A stretch of DNA of 64,000 nt from contig NZ_JAGTUF010000003.1 of NCBI RefSeq assembly GCF_018224925.1, forward strand, positions 186,001 through 250,000. Reading direction: 5' to 3'. This DNA is from Magnetospirillum sulfuroxidans. Lineage in GTDB: Bacteria; Pseudomonadota; Alphaproteobacteria; Rhodospirillales; Magnetospirillaceae. The notes beneath the pieces were generated by a model. The model saw nothing but the letters and a program-made list of their open reading frames with translations. It was not told the DNA's origin and did no database searches. This document shows, piece after piece, positions 17,363-24,420 of the stretch. How positions within the stretch are numbered: the stretch's first letter is position 1; every line of letters starts with the position of its first letter. The position numbers and the translations under genes were made by a program.

Positions 17363-18382
17363 TCAAGTGGCTTTTCCCGCCGCTTTGCCGATGGGGTGCA
17401 GCAAGGTCAGGAATTGTTCGGCCACTCGGTCCCAGGAAAACAGGCCGGCATAGTCGCGGCAGCGTTGGGGCGAAATATCCAGCGCGGCCAGGGCGGCGGC
17501 GCGCAAATCCTGGCTGAGGACACCGATGGGGGCGTTGCCGATGACGTCTTGGGGGCCGGGGACCGGAAAGGCGGCCACCGGGATTCCGCAGGCCAGCGCT
17601 TCCAGCATGACCAGCCCGAATGTGTCGGTCAGCGACGGAAAGACGAAGCAATCGCCAGCGGCGAAGTAGCGCGATAATTCCTGATCGCCATTGGCGATGC
17701 GCCAGTGAACTTGGGGGAAGCGCCGCATCAGGCTGGCGCGGGCCGGGCCGTCGCCAACGACCATCTTCGAGCCCGGCAAATCAAGCTCAAGAAAGGCTGG
17801 AAGGTTTTTTTCCACCGCCACCCGCCCGACATACAGAAAGAGTGGGCGGGGCAGGTCGATAAAATCCTTGGCTTGTGGGTGAAAGGTGGCGGCATCGACG
17901 CCATGGCACCATTGCACCGCATTGTGAAAGCCCCATTCTCCCAATTCGCGATGAACCGATGGCGACGGACACATGACCGCCGCTGACGGAGCGTGAAAGC
18001 GTTGCATCAGGGCATAGGGCCAAGCCAAGGGCACGCCGGTGCGGGCGCGGACGTAATGGGGGAATTTGGTGTGATAGGCGGTGGTGAAAGGGACGCCTTG
18101 TTTCAGACACCAGCGCCGGCCGGCCCAGCCCAAGGGGCCTTCGGTCGGAAGGTGAATGGCGTCGGGGGCGAAATCGCGCAAGGCCCGGTCGATGCCGGCG
18201 GCGGCGAACAGCGACAGGCGAATTTCAGGATAGGAAGGGCAGGGGATGGACCGAAACAATCCTGGCTCGATGACCACGATCTGATGCCCCTGGTGCCGCA
18301 AGGTGTCGCACAAGCTCGTCAAGACGCGGACGACGCCGTTCCTTTGGGGGTGCCAGGCGTCGGTAACGATGGCGATGCGCAT
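17363..18382 (-). CDS. GT4-family glycosyltransferase
   Basis: Retaining glycosyltransferase of the GT-B fold, 339 residues, acting at the cytoplasmic face of the membrane. The N-terminal domain opens MRIAIVTDAWHPQRNGVV with the glycine-containing acceptor loop. The C-terminal donor domain has FLYVGRVAVEKN, the nucleotide-sugar region VFPSLTDTFGLVMLEALACG (E-x7-E-like motif) and a closing helix. The closest known groups are MgtA-like alpha-mannosyltransferases and sulfoquinovosyl-type enzymes that glycosylate diacylglycerol, but donor and acceptor are not determined by the sequence. No polysaccharide cluster surrounds it; a glycolipid role is possible. Confidence 0.9.
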   Translation of the reverse strand: MRIAIVTDAWHPQRNGVVRVLTSLCDTLRHQGHQIVVIEPGLFRSIPCPSYPEIRLSLFAAAGIDRALRDFAPDAIHLPTEGPLGWAGRRWCLKQGVPFTTAYHTKFPHYVRARTGVPLAWPYALMQRFHAPSAAVMCPSPSVHRELGEWGFHNAVQWCHGVDAATFHPQAKDFIDLPRPLFLYVGRVAVEKNLPAFLELDLPGSKMVVGDGPARASLMRRFPQVHWRIANGDQELSRYFAAGDCFVFPSLTDTFGLVMLEALACGIPVAAFPVPGPQDVIGNAPIGVLSQDLRAAALAALDISPQRCRDYAGLFSWDRVAEQFLTLLHPIGKAAGKAT

Positions 18383-18458
18383 GTGCGGCTTTCCTGATGG
18401 CGGCGTTGCGCATGCCTAGTCCGGCGATCCGTTGCCGGCAAGTGACAGAGTGATGAAT

Positions 18459-19310
18459 TTACAGATCGACCAGCTCGACCATCGGGGCGTCGCCAAGACC
18501 GGGGAAAAAACGGCCGGCGCTGGCGGAAAAGCGGCTGGCGGCATCGGTGGTGAACAAGTCGATGCGGCCCGCGCCCGTCGCCAGCAAACCTTGTTGGGTC
18601 AACATGGCGGCGGCTCGTTCGGCCACGGCTTCGGCGCAATCGACAAGAACCGGGGCTGGTCCCAAGACCTTGCGCAGCGATGCATGCAGCAAGGGAAAAT
18701 GGGTACAGCCCAAAACAAGGCAATCAGCGGCGGTGGCGCCTTCGAAATACGCGCCCAGATATTGGCGGATCATGGCTTCGGCGATCGGGCCTTCTGTCAG
18801 CCCTTCTTCGACCAGGGCGACAAACAGCGGGCAGGGTACCGGGTGGATTTCCGCCTGCGGGCGGTGGGCGGTGATGGCGCGGTCAAAGGCGCCGGAGCGG
18901 CAGGTGCCTTCGGTGGCGGCAACGACGATGCGGCCGCGCGGGGATAGGGCGGCGGCCTGTTCCGCCCCGGAATCGATAACCCCCAGAACCAGCAGATCGG
19001 GGTAATGCTGCGCCAGGGCGGCGGCGGCGTGGGCCGAGGCGGTGTTGCAGGCCAGCACCATCATTTTGATGTTGCTGGTCATGAAAAACTTGGCGGCCCT
19101 GAGGGCATATTGAATAATCGTCTGCGGGGCCTTGGTGCCATAGGGCAGGCGCGCCACATCACCAAGGTAAAGCATGCTCTCGGCGGGAAGGCGTCGGCGA
19201 AGAGCCGCGGCGACGGTCAGACCGCCAACACCGGAATCGAACACGCCAATAGGGCGGTTGCGTCCAATGATATCTAAGGTATTCACCGGAGTATCTCTGA
19301 GATTATCCAC
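18459..19310 (-). CDS. murI: Glutamate racemase
   Basis: Makes D-glutamate for peptidoglycan from L-glutamate. The family start is seen in RPIGVFDSGVGGLTVA; the two catalytic cysteines are in MVLACNTASAHA and LVLGCTHFPLLH, each with the usual Thr next to it. LYLGDVARLPYGTK is the conserved substrate-binding loop. I place the start at GTG 19310, with AAGG upstream, giving 283 residues. GTG 19286 would shorten it by eight, and ATG 19352 would add a segment with poor codon use. A small inverted repeat (ACCTGT/ACAGGT, 19326-19342) sits just upstream and may be regulatory. Confidence 0.94.
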   Translation of the reverse strand: MDNLRDTPVNTLDIIGRNRPIGVFDSGVGGLTVAAALRRRLPAESMLYLGDVARLPYGTKAPQTIIQYALRAAKFFMTSNIKMMVLACNTASAHAAAALAQHYPDLLVLGVIDSGAEQAAALSPRGRIVVAATEGTCRSGAFDRAITAHRPQAEIHPVPCPLFVALVEEGLTEGPIAEAMIRQYLGAYFEGATAADCLVLGCTHFPLLHASLRKVLGPAPVLVDCAEAVAERAAAMLTQQGLLATGAGRIDLFTTDAASRFSASAGRFFPGLGDAPMVELVDL

Positions 19311-19392
19311 AATTAAGACCTTATTACCTGTTGAGCACAGGTTCCATTTCAAAAGTATATGCCGTTATTTTCAGGCGCGGATTATCGAACCC

Positions 19393-19421
19393 TTGGCGTC
19401 TTTATGTAAATAGCCTATAAA
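19393..19421 (+). promoter_or_regulatory. Sigma-70-type promoter for the sensor-transporter operon
   Basis: TTGGCG (19393-19398) and TATAAA (19416-19421) are separated by exactly 17 bases, within an AT-rich stretch and 137 bases upstream of the first gene of the 19.5-27.7 kb operon. Both boxes are good matches to the housekeeping consensus. The long leader that follows is GC-rich. Confidence 0.55.
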
Positions 19422-19557
19422 CCTATCAGGGTGCATGGCCGGCGTCACGCAGGCGCAGGGCTGTCGGGAAGGGAGGGCTGGGGTGGTGGACAAGATGCAG
19501 TACATGCATTTGTCATCGGCTGGTGGTGCCGTCAAGCCGGTGGGGCGAGGATAGCTC

Positions 19558-20343
19558 ATGTCTTGGTCCCTGGCGCGCAAGGTCTCGGCCGCGTTAATCG
19601 CCATCTTGGTGTCCACCATGATGGTGATGTCCCTTTTTGGCTTTTTCAAGTTCGAGGAGGTGATGTCCTCGCTGGTGCGCTCGCGCTATAGCTTTGTCGC
19701 CTTCACCATCAAGAAGAAGGTTGAAGATAGCCTCAACCTTGGTTTCGCCTTGCGCCAATTGCGTCAGGTGCAAGAGACCATCGAATTGGAAAAGGCGCGT
19801 GACGAGCAGATTCAGGGAATCGAGATTTACGACGCCCGTGGCGAGATTTTGTTCAACAGTGATCGCGGCCGCATCGGCGCGTCGGTTCCGGAAACCTGGC
19901 TTGATCCGCTGACGGCGACTTCGTCGCAGCCTTTCGCCTTGATGGATGAGGATTCCAACGTCGTCGGTCTGCCGCTGGTCAATAATCTGGGCAAGGTGGA
20001 AGGCGCGGTGGTCCTGCTTTATCCTTCGGGCTATGTCGAGCGCGAATTGGGGGCGATGCTGGGGCGGCTGGCGCTTGAGATTGGCGGTTTGGTTGTTGGC
20101 TTCAGTCTGTTGACCTTGGTGGTGGCCAGTCTTGCCCTCAGGCCGGTGCGGCGACGTTTGGCGGCGATGGAGGCGGGCTTGGATCGGGCCTTGATGAAGG
20201 ATGGCGACGTGGCGATCGCCGGTCTTGGCGATCTGGGTGAGTTCGATGGTCAATTCGATGAATTCGTCGGCAAAACCCGCGAAGCGATTGAACATATCAA
20301 GACATCGACGGACGAAGTCGAACGCCTTGATCGGCTGGCGTGA
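19558..20343 (+). CDS. Membrane sensor-like protein without an output domain
   Basis: First gene of the operon, 261 residues. One membrane helix (about 12-30), a periplasmic domain of about 140 residues, a second helix (about 173-195) and a short cytoplasmic region with HAMP-like character (LRPVRRRLAAMEAGL then LGEFDGQFDEFVGKTREA). The periplasmic part has Cache-like strands (GIEIYDARGEILFNSDRG, VVGLPLVNNLGKVEGAVV). No kinase, cyclase or methyl-accepting domain follows, so it must work through a partner. The next gene overlaps or abuts it (stop 20341-20343) and repeats the same sensor architecture, suggesting hetero-oligomeric sensing. The fold is inferred; the topology is read from hydrophobicity. 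Confidence 0.8.
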   Translation: MSWSLARKVSAALIAILVSTMMVMSLFGFFKFEEVMSSLVRSRYSFVAFTIKKKVEDSLNLGFALRQLRQVQETIELEKARDEQIQGIEIYDARGEILFNSDRGRIGASVPETWLDPLTATSSQPFALMDEDSNVVGLPLVNNLGKVEGAVVLLYPSGYVERELGAMLGRLALEIGGLVVGFSLLTLVVASLALRPVRRRLAAMEAGLDRALMKDGDVAIAGLGDLGEFDGQFDEFVGKTREAIEHIKTSTDEVERLDRLA

Positions 20344-20351
20344 GGGGCGAC

Positions 20352-22451
20352 ATGCGTCTGGATAGTTCTCGCTCATTGTTGCTGCGATTGCTGATGCTGG
20401 CGGTGCTGGTGCTGGTGCCGCCCATGGCCATCGCGTCATTGCGCGCCCTTGATCGCTTTGAAGAGGGCTTGAGCCCGGAAATGGATCGCAAGGCCGCCGC
20501 CATCGGTCGCGATCTGCTGGCCCAGGTGGATCGCGCCGTCTCGTATGGCATTCCCATCGACAAGCTGGTCGGGGTCGATGAGTTCTTTACCACTCTGCTG
20601 AACGGCAATCCGGAAATTCGCTATTTGGGTCTGACCACGGCCAGCGGCGATATCTTGTTCCTGAGTGGAGCCTTGTCCGATCAATTGGCGGGACAATACC
20701 GTGCGCTGCACCTGACCGAGGCTGATATGACCGGCCGCAAAACCGATATCGGCGCGTTTGTCGATCTGGCGTTGCCCGTGCGCGGTCGCGACGGTCTGGT
20801 CGGGCAGGTTCACGTGGGCTTTGATCGCGGCTATATCGCCGCGCAATTGTTTGGCATCTTTTATGATATTGCCGTGGTGCTGGGCACCTCGCTGATCATC
20901 GCGTTCGAAATTTTGCTGTTTGTCGTTGTGTTCAATATCTCCGGGCCGATGAAGCTGGTCGCCGAAGTGGTCCATCAGGCGCGGCGCGGCGATTTTACCC
21001 GGGTGCCCGGAATCACCTCCGCCGACGAGGTCGGCCATTTTGTCCGCGCCTTCAATGGCGCCGTGCGGCAGGTGGACAACGCCTATCGTGGCCTGATGGC
21101 CTATATCGACGAAGTGCGGACCGGGCATTTCGACCGCAACGTCGCCGAAAAAGTGGGGGAAGTCGCCGACCGCGTGCGCTTCTTGTTCCGCTTCAATCCC
21201 TCGGGGGCTCCGCAGGTCCTGCGTGAGAAATTGTCGTCCGACGTTCGCTTGCCGCTGTTCTTGTTCGTCTTCGCCGAAGAAATCAGCCGTTCGTTCTTGC
21301 CGCTTTATGCCCAGGCGCTGCCGGCGCAGGTGGCCGGACTTTCGCCGGAACTGATGACCGCCTTGCCCATCGCCGTGTTCATGGCCGGGATCGCCCTTGG
21401 CTCGCTGTGGGCGGGGGCGGTGACCGAACGTCTGGGCAGCCGCAAGGTGTTCCAGTTCGGTTTGTTCCCGGCGGTTCTGGGCTGCGTCATGAGCGGCCTG
21501 TCCCATGGCGTTATCGAGCTTAGTCTGTGGCGCGGCATTGCCGGCCTGGGCTACGCCCTGGTGACGGTGGCGTGCCAAAGTTACATCTCAAAGACCACCT
21601 CCGACAGCAACCGGGCCACCGGCTTGGGCGGCTATGTCGGCGCCGTGTTGACGGCGGCCATTTGCGGCACCGCCGCCGGGGGGGTGTTGGCTGATCGCAT
21701 TGGCTATGCTCCGTCCTTCTTCGTTTCCACGGCCCTGATTCTGGTGTCGGGTTGGCTGCTTAGCCAGTTGCTGTCCATGGCGGAAATACCTCAATCCGTG
21801 GTCATGGCCGAAGAACGGCACGGCACCCATTTGCTGCGTATTTTCTCTAATTGGCGGTTTTCCATCCTGGTGCTGTTCGCGGCGATCCCCGCCAAGATGG
21901 CCTTGACCGGCTATTTCTTTTTCCTGGTGCCGCTGTCGTTGTGGGATTCGGGCCATTCGCTGCCCGAGATCGCACGGGTCATGGTGCTTTATCCCGTGGT
22001 CATGCTGGCGGTGTCGTCGTTATCGACCCGGCTGGCCGATCAGATGGGCTGGCGTATCGGCCAGGTGGCCTTGGGCGGCTTGGTTGGCGGGGCGGGGATT
22101 TTGGCGGCTTTGGCTTTTGACGGCACCTTGCCGCTGGTGATCGGGATCGTCGGCCTGGGGATTTCGCATGGGATGTCGGCGTCGCCGCAACTGGCCTCGA
22201 TTCCCGATATCTGCTGGATTGAATGTCAACGTCACGGCCGCACCCAGGTTCTGGCGCTGTTGCGGACGCTGGAACGGGTCGGGTCATTTGTTGGCCCGTT
22301 GCTGGCGGCGGTTTTTCTCCAAATGTGGGGTGGCCGTGGGGCCATTATCGGCCTGGGCGCGGTGGTGTTGGTGATGGCGATGGTCTTCGCCATGGTCGCC
22401 GGGGCCTATGGCAACGGCCCCCATCTGGAAACCGAGGAGGACGCGCCATGA
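20352..22451 (+). CDS. Sensor-HAMP-MFS transporter fusion protein
   Basis: 699 residues joining two normally separate architectures. Residue numbers below count from the in-frame GTG 20340. Part one: a membrane helix (about 15-35), a Cache-like periplasmic domain with YLGLTTASGDILFLSG, a second helix (about 175-203) and a HAMP domain (NISGPMKLVAEVVHQARRGD, then SADEVGHFVRAF). Part two, from about residue 300: a major-facilitator domain of about 12 helices with the loop motif GAVTERLGSRKVFQFG and its second-half counterpart SSLSTRLADQMGWRIG. I start at ATG 20352, with AGGGG 4 bases before it; the GTG would overlap the upstream stop. The stop overlaps the next ATG (ATGA). Either a transporter gated by a periplasmic signal, or a receptor using the MFS fold as sensor; neither can be decided from sequence. 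Confidence 0.88.
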   Translation: MRLDSSRSLLLRLLMLAVLVLVPPMAIASLRALDRFEEGLSPEMDRKAAAIGRDLLAQVDRAVSYGIPIDKLVGVDEFFTTLLNGNPEIRYLGLTTASGDILFLSGALSDQLAGQYRALHLTEADMTGRKTDIGAFVDLALPVRGRDGLVGQVHVGFDRGYIAAQLFGIFYDIAVVLGTSLIIAFEILLFVVVFNISGPMKLVAEVVHQARRGDFTRVPGITSADEVGHFVRAFNGAVRQVDNAYRGLMAYIDEVRTGHFDRNVAEKVGEVADRVRFLFRFNPSGAPQVLREKLSSDVRLPLFLFVFAEEISRSFLPLYAQALPAQVAGLSPELMTALPIAVFMAGIALGSLWAGAVTERLGSRKVFQFGLFPAVLGCVMSGLSHGVIELSLWRGIAGLGYALVTVACQSYISKTTSDSNRATGLGGYVGAVLTAAICGTAAGGVLADRIGYAPSFFVSTALILVSGWLLSQLLSMAEIPQSVVMAEERHGTHLLRIFSNWRFSILVLFAAIPAKMALTGYFFFLVPLSLWDSGHSLPEIARVMVLYPVVMLAVSSLSTRLADQMGWRIGQVALGGLVGGAGILAALAFDGTLPLVIGIVGLGISHGMSASPQLASIPDICWIECQRHGRTQVLALLRTLERVGSFVGPLLAAVFLQMWGGRGAIIGLGAVVLVMAMVFAMVAGAYGNGPHLETEEDAP

Positions 22452-23467
22452 TCGGTCGGCTGTTCTTTGGCGTCGTCACGGCGGTATTGCTGATGAGCGG
22501 ACCCGTCGCGGCCGAGCCGGCGGCGAAGCCCTATCGGATCTACATGGCGCTGTGGCGCGGTTGGGAAGACGCCGCCCAGGGCTTCAAGGATTACTTCACC
22601 AACCAGAATATTCCGGTTGAGCTGATTATCCGCGATGCCGGCCAGGACCGTTCGAAATTGCCGGAATTCGTGGCCGAGGCCAAGCAATTGGGCGTCGATC
22701 TGGTGTTCACCTGGGGGACGACGGTGACGGTGGACATGCTGGGGACCTATGACACGGTCGATCCGGCCAAGCACATCACCGATATCCCGGCGGTGTTCGC
22801 CATCGTTTCGCAGCCGGTGGGGGCCAAGGTCGTCCCCAATCTGGCGTCGTCGGGGCGCAATATCGCCGGCACCAGCTATCTGGTGCCCATGGATACCCAG
22901 ATCAACCTGCTGCAATCCTATCGGTCGGTGCGCAAATTGGGCATGGTCTACAATCCGCTGGAAAAGAACTCGCTGGTCGCCGCCGACGAATTGCGCGATT
23001 TGGGCAAGCGTGATGGTTATGATTTGGTGGTGGCGCCGGTAGAGGTGGTGGACGGCAAGCCGGTGGTGGAAAGCATCGCCAGTAAGGTTCGTGACCTCAA
23101 GGCCGCCGGGGTGGATTTCCTTTATATTCCCCCCGACACTTTCTTGAACATCAATCGCGATGTGTTGACCTCGGCGGCGCTGGCCGAAAAGATTCCCAGC
23201 TTCGCCGCCGCCGAAAACCCGGTGTTGTCGTCCAAGGCCATGCTGGGCGGTGTTTATCGCTATTACACCGTCGGCCAACTGACGGCCTATAAAGCCGAAC
23301 AGATTTTGGTCCACAAAATCGCTCCGGCGGATTTGCCGGTCGATCCGCCCAAGCGCCTGTCCATCATCATCAACATGCCGGTGGTGCGGGCCTTGGAAGT
23401 CTATCCGCCCATGAGCCTGCTCAGCTTGGCGGAAGTGGTCGATAGCGGCGTCGAGGTGCGACCATGA
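22448..23467 (+). CDS. ABC-transporter-type substrate-binding protein (PF04392-like)
   Basis: Periplasmic binding protein of 339 residues with a signal peptide (MIGRLFFGVVTAVLLMSGPV, cleaved near AAEPA). The two-lobed type I fold shows as repeated beta-alpha units: YRIYMALWRGWEDAAQGF, VDLVFTWGTTVTVDML, IPAVFAIVSQPVGAKV, NIAGTSYLVPMDTQINLL, KLGMVYNPLEKNSLVAA and DFLYIPPDTFLNINRDVL. These fit the DUF534/TrpX-like family. That family normally has an ABC permease and ATPase next door; here there are none. The gene sits in overlapping order between the sensor-MFS fusion and a formyltransferase. GAGGAGG lies 8 bases before ATG 22448. I infer that it delivers ligand to one of the membrane sensors in the operon. 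Confidence 0.9.
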   Translation: MIGRLFFGVVTAVLLMSGPVAAEPAAKPYRIYMALWRGWEDAAQGFKDYFTNQNIPVELIIRDAGQDRSKLPEFVAEAKQLGVDLVFTWGTTVTVDMLGTYDTVDPAKHITDIPAVFAIVSQPVGAKVVPNLASSGRNIAGTSYLVPMDTQINLLQSYRSVRKLGMVYNPLEKNSLVAADELRDLGKRDGYDLVVAPVEVVDGKPVVESIASKVRDLKAAGVDFLYIPPDTFLNINRDVLTSAALAEKIPSFAAAENPVLSSKAMLGGVYRYYTVGQLTAYKAEQILVHKIAPADLPVDPPKRLSIIINMPVVRALEVYPPMSLLSLAEVVDSGVEVRP

Positions 23468-24420
23468 GCAAGGAAGCCATGCCGTTGAGGGTTGTTATTT
23501 GCACCAAGCGTGATTTGGCCGGCGCCTTGATTCTCAATCAGATGTTGCCGCGTCTTGCCGGTGACACGGTGATGGTGCTGCTGTCGGACAAGACGCGGGC
23601 AGTGGAAAATGCCGTGCCGGAATTGGCCGAGATGAAGTTTCTTGAGCGCGATCTGCCCATCGACACGTTGTTTCCGCTGATCGACCGCGACCATGGCGAT
23701 GACGCCGCTTTGGCCACCTTCGCAGGCTTGGCGCGCCGATATGGCGTCACCATCCAGGTGGTCGAGGACATCAATGGGGCCGAGGGCGAGTCCCTGTTGC
23801 GTGGATTTTCCCCTGACGTGTTGCTGTCGGCGCGGTTCTCCTTGATCTTCCGCCGCAACGTCTTCGACATCCCCCGCTTCGGCACCTATAACGTGCATCC
23901 TGGGGCGTTGCCCCGCTATGCCGGCTTGTTCGCGCCGTTCCGCTGCATGCTTGACGGCGGCGACGCCATCGGCTGCACCCTGCATCGGGTCGATGACGGT
24001 ATCGACACCGGCCCGGTGGTGGGCATTGGCTGGTTGCCGGTCAAGCCGGAGCGGTCATTGCTGTGGCACGTGCTCAACACCTACCAGGCGGGGCTGGATC
24101 TCTTTTTCACCATGCTGAATGGTTTGCGCCACGGGGTGGTGCCGCGGCATTTGGAACAAGATCGCAGCCAACGGGTCTATGGCTCGCTGCCGGGGCGCGA
24201 AGCCTTTGACGCTTTCCGCGCCAAGGGGCTGCGATTGTTCGATCCCCAAGATTACAAAGAGATCCTGCGCGGCTTTGTGCCGACGGACGGAACGGTGTTG
24301 GAACATGTCATCGCCGGAGCGGCGTTGGAACACGATATCGCCGGAGCGGCGTCGGAACACGATATCGCCGGAGCGGCGGTTGAAAAGGGGGAAGCGTCAT
24401 GCTGCTGCGCACACGCGTAA
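23464..24420 (+). CDS. Formyltransferase-family enzyme with a C-terminal repeat tail
   Basis: 318 residues with the catalytic core of the methionyl-tRNA or sugar formyltransferase fold. The Asn-x-His of the catalytic triad is in YNVHPGALPRYAGL (Asn143, His145) and the catalytic Asp is in DDGIDTGPV (Asp181). The N-terminal region (LRVVICTKRDLAGALIL) is Rossmann-like. A true Fmt would carry a C-terminal tRNA-binding domain; this protein instead has about 100 unrelated residues ending in three tandem 9-residue repeats (xEHxIAGAA) and CCCAHA. It more likely formylates an amino-sugar, lipid or small amine using 10-formyltetrahydrofolate. ATGA overlap with the binding-protein gene, and a 22-base overlap with the next gene. 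Confidence 0.88.
   Translation: MSKEAMPLRVVICTKRDLAGALILNQMLPRLAGDTVMVLLSDKTRAVENAVPELAEMKFLERDLPIDTLFPLIDRDHGDDAALATFAGLARRYGVTIQVVEDINGAEGESLLRGFSPDVLLSARFSLIFRRNVFDIPRFGTYNVHPGALPRYAGLFAPFRCMLDGGDAIGCTLHRVDDGIDTGPVVGIGWLPVKPERSLLWHVLNTYQAGLDLFFTMLNGLRHGVVPRHLEQDRSQRVYGSLPGREAFDAFRAKGLRLFDPQDYKEILRGFVPTDGTVLEHVIAGAALEHDIAGAASEHDIAGAAVEKGEASCCCAHA
24298..24378 (+). repeat. Three tandem 27-bp repeats inside the formyltransferase gene
   Basis: Units at 24298-24324, 24325-24351 and 24352-24378, each coding for (L/S)EH(V/D)IAGAA. Units 2 and 3 differ by one base; unit 1 differs at a few positions. They stop just before the ribosome binding site of the next gene. The near-identity points to recent expansion. 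Confidence 0.95.

Noticed and set aside
24298-24378. CRISPR-like array
   Set aside because: The three units are directly adjacent without spacers and are in frame inside a coding region.
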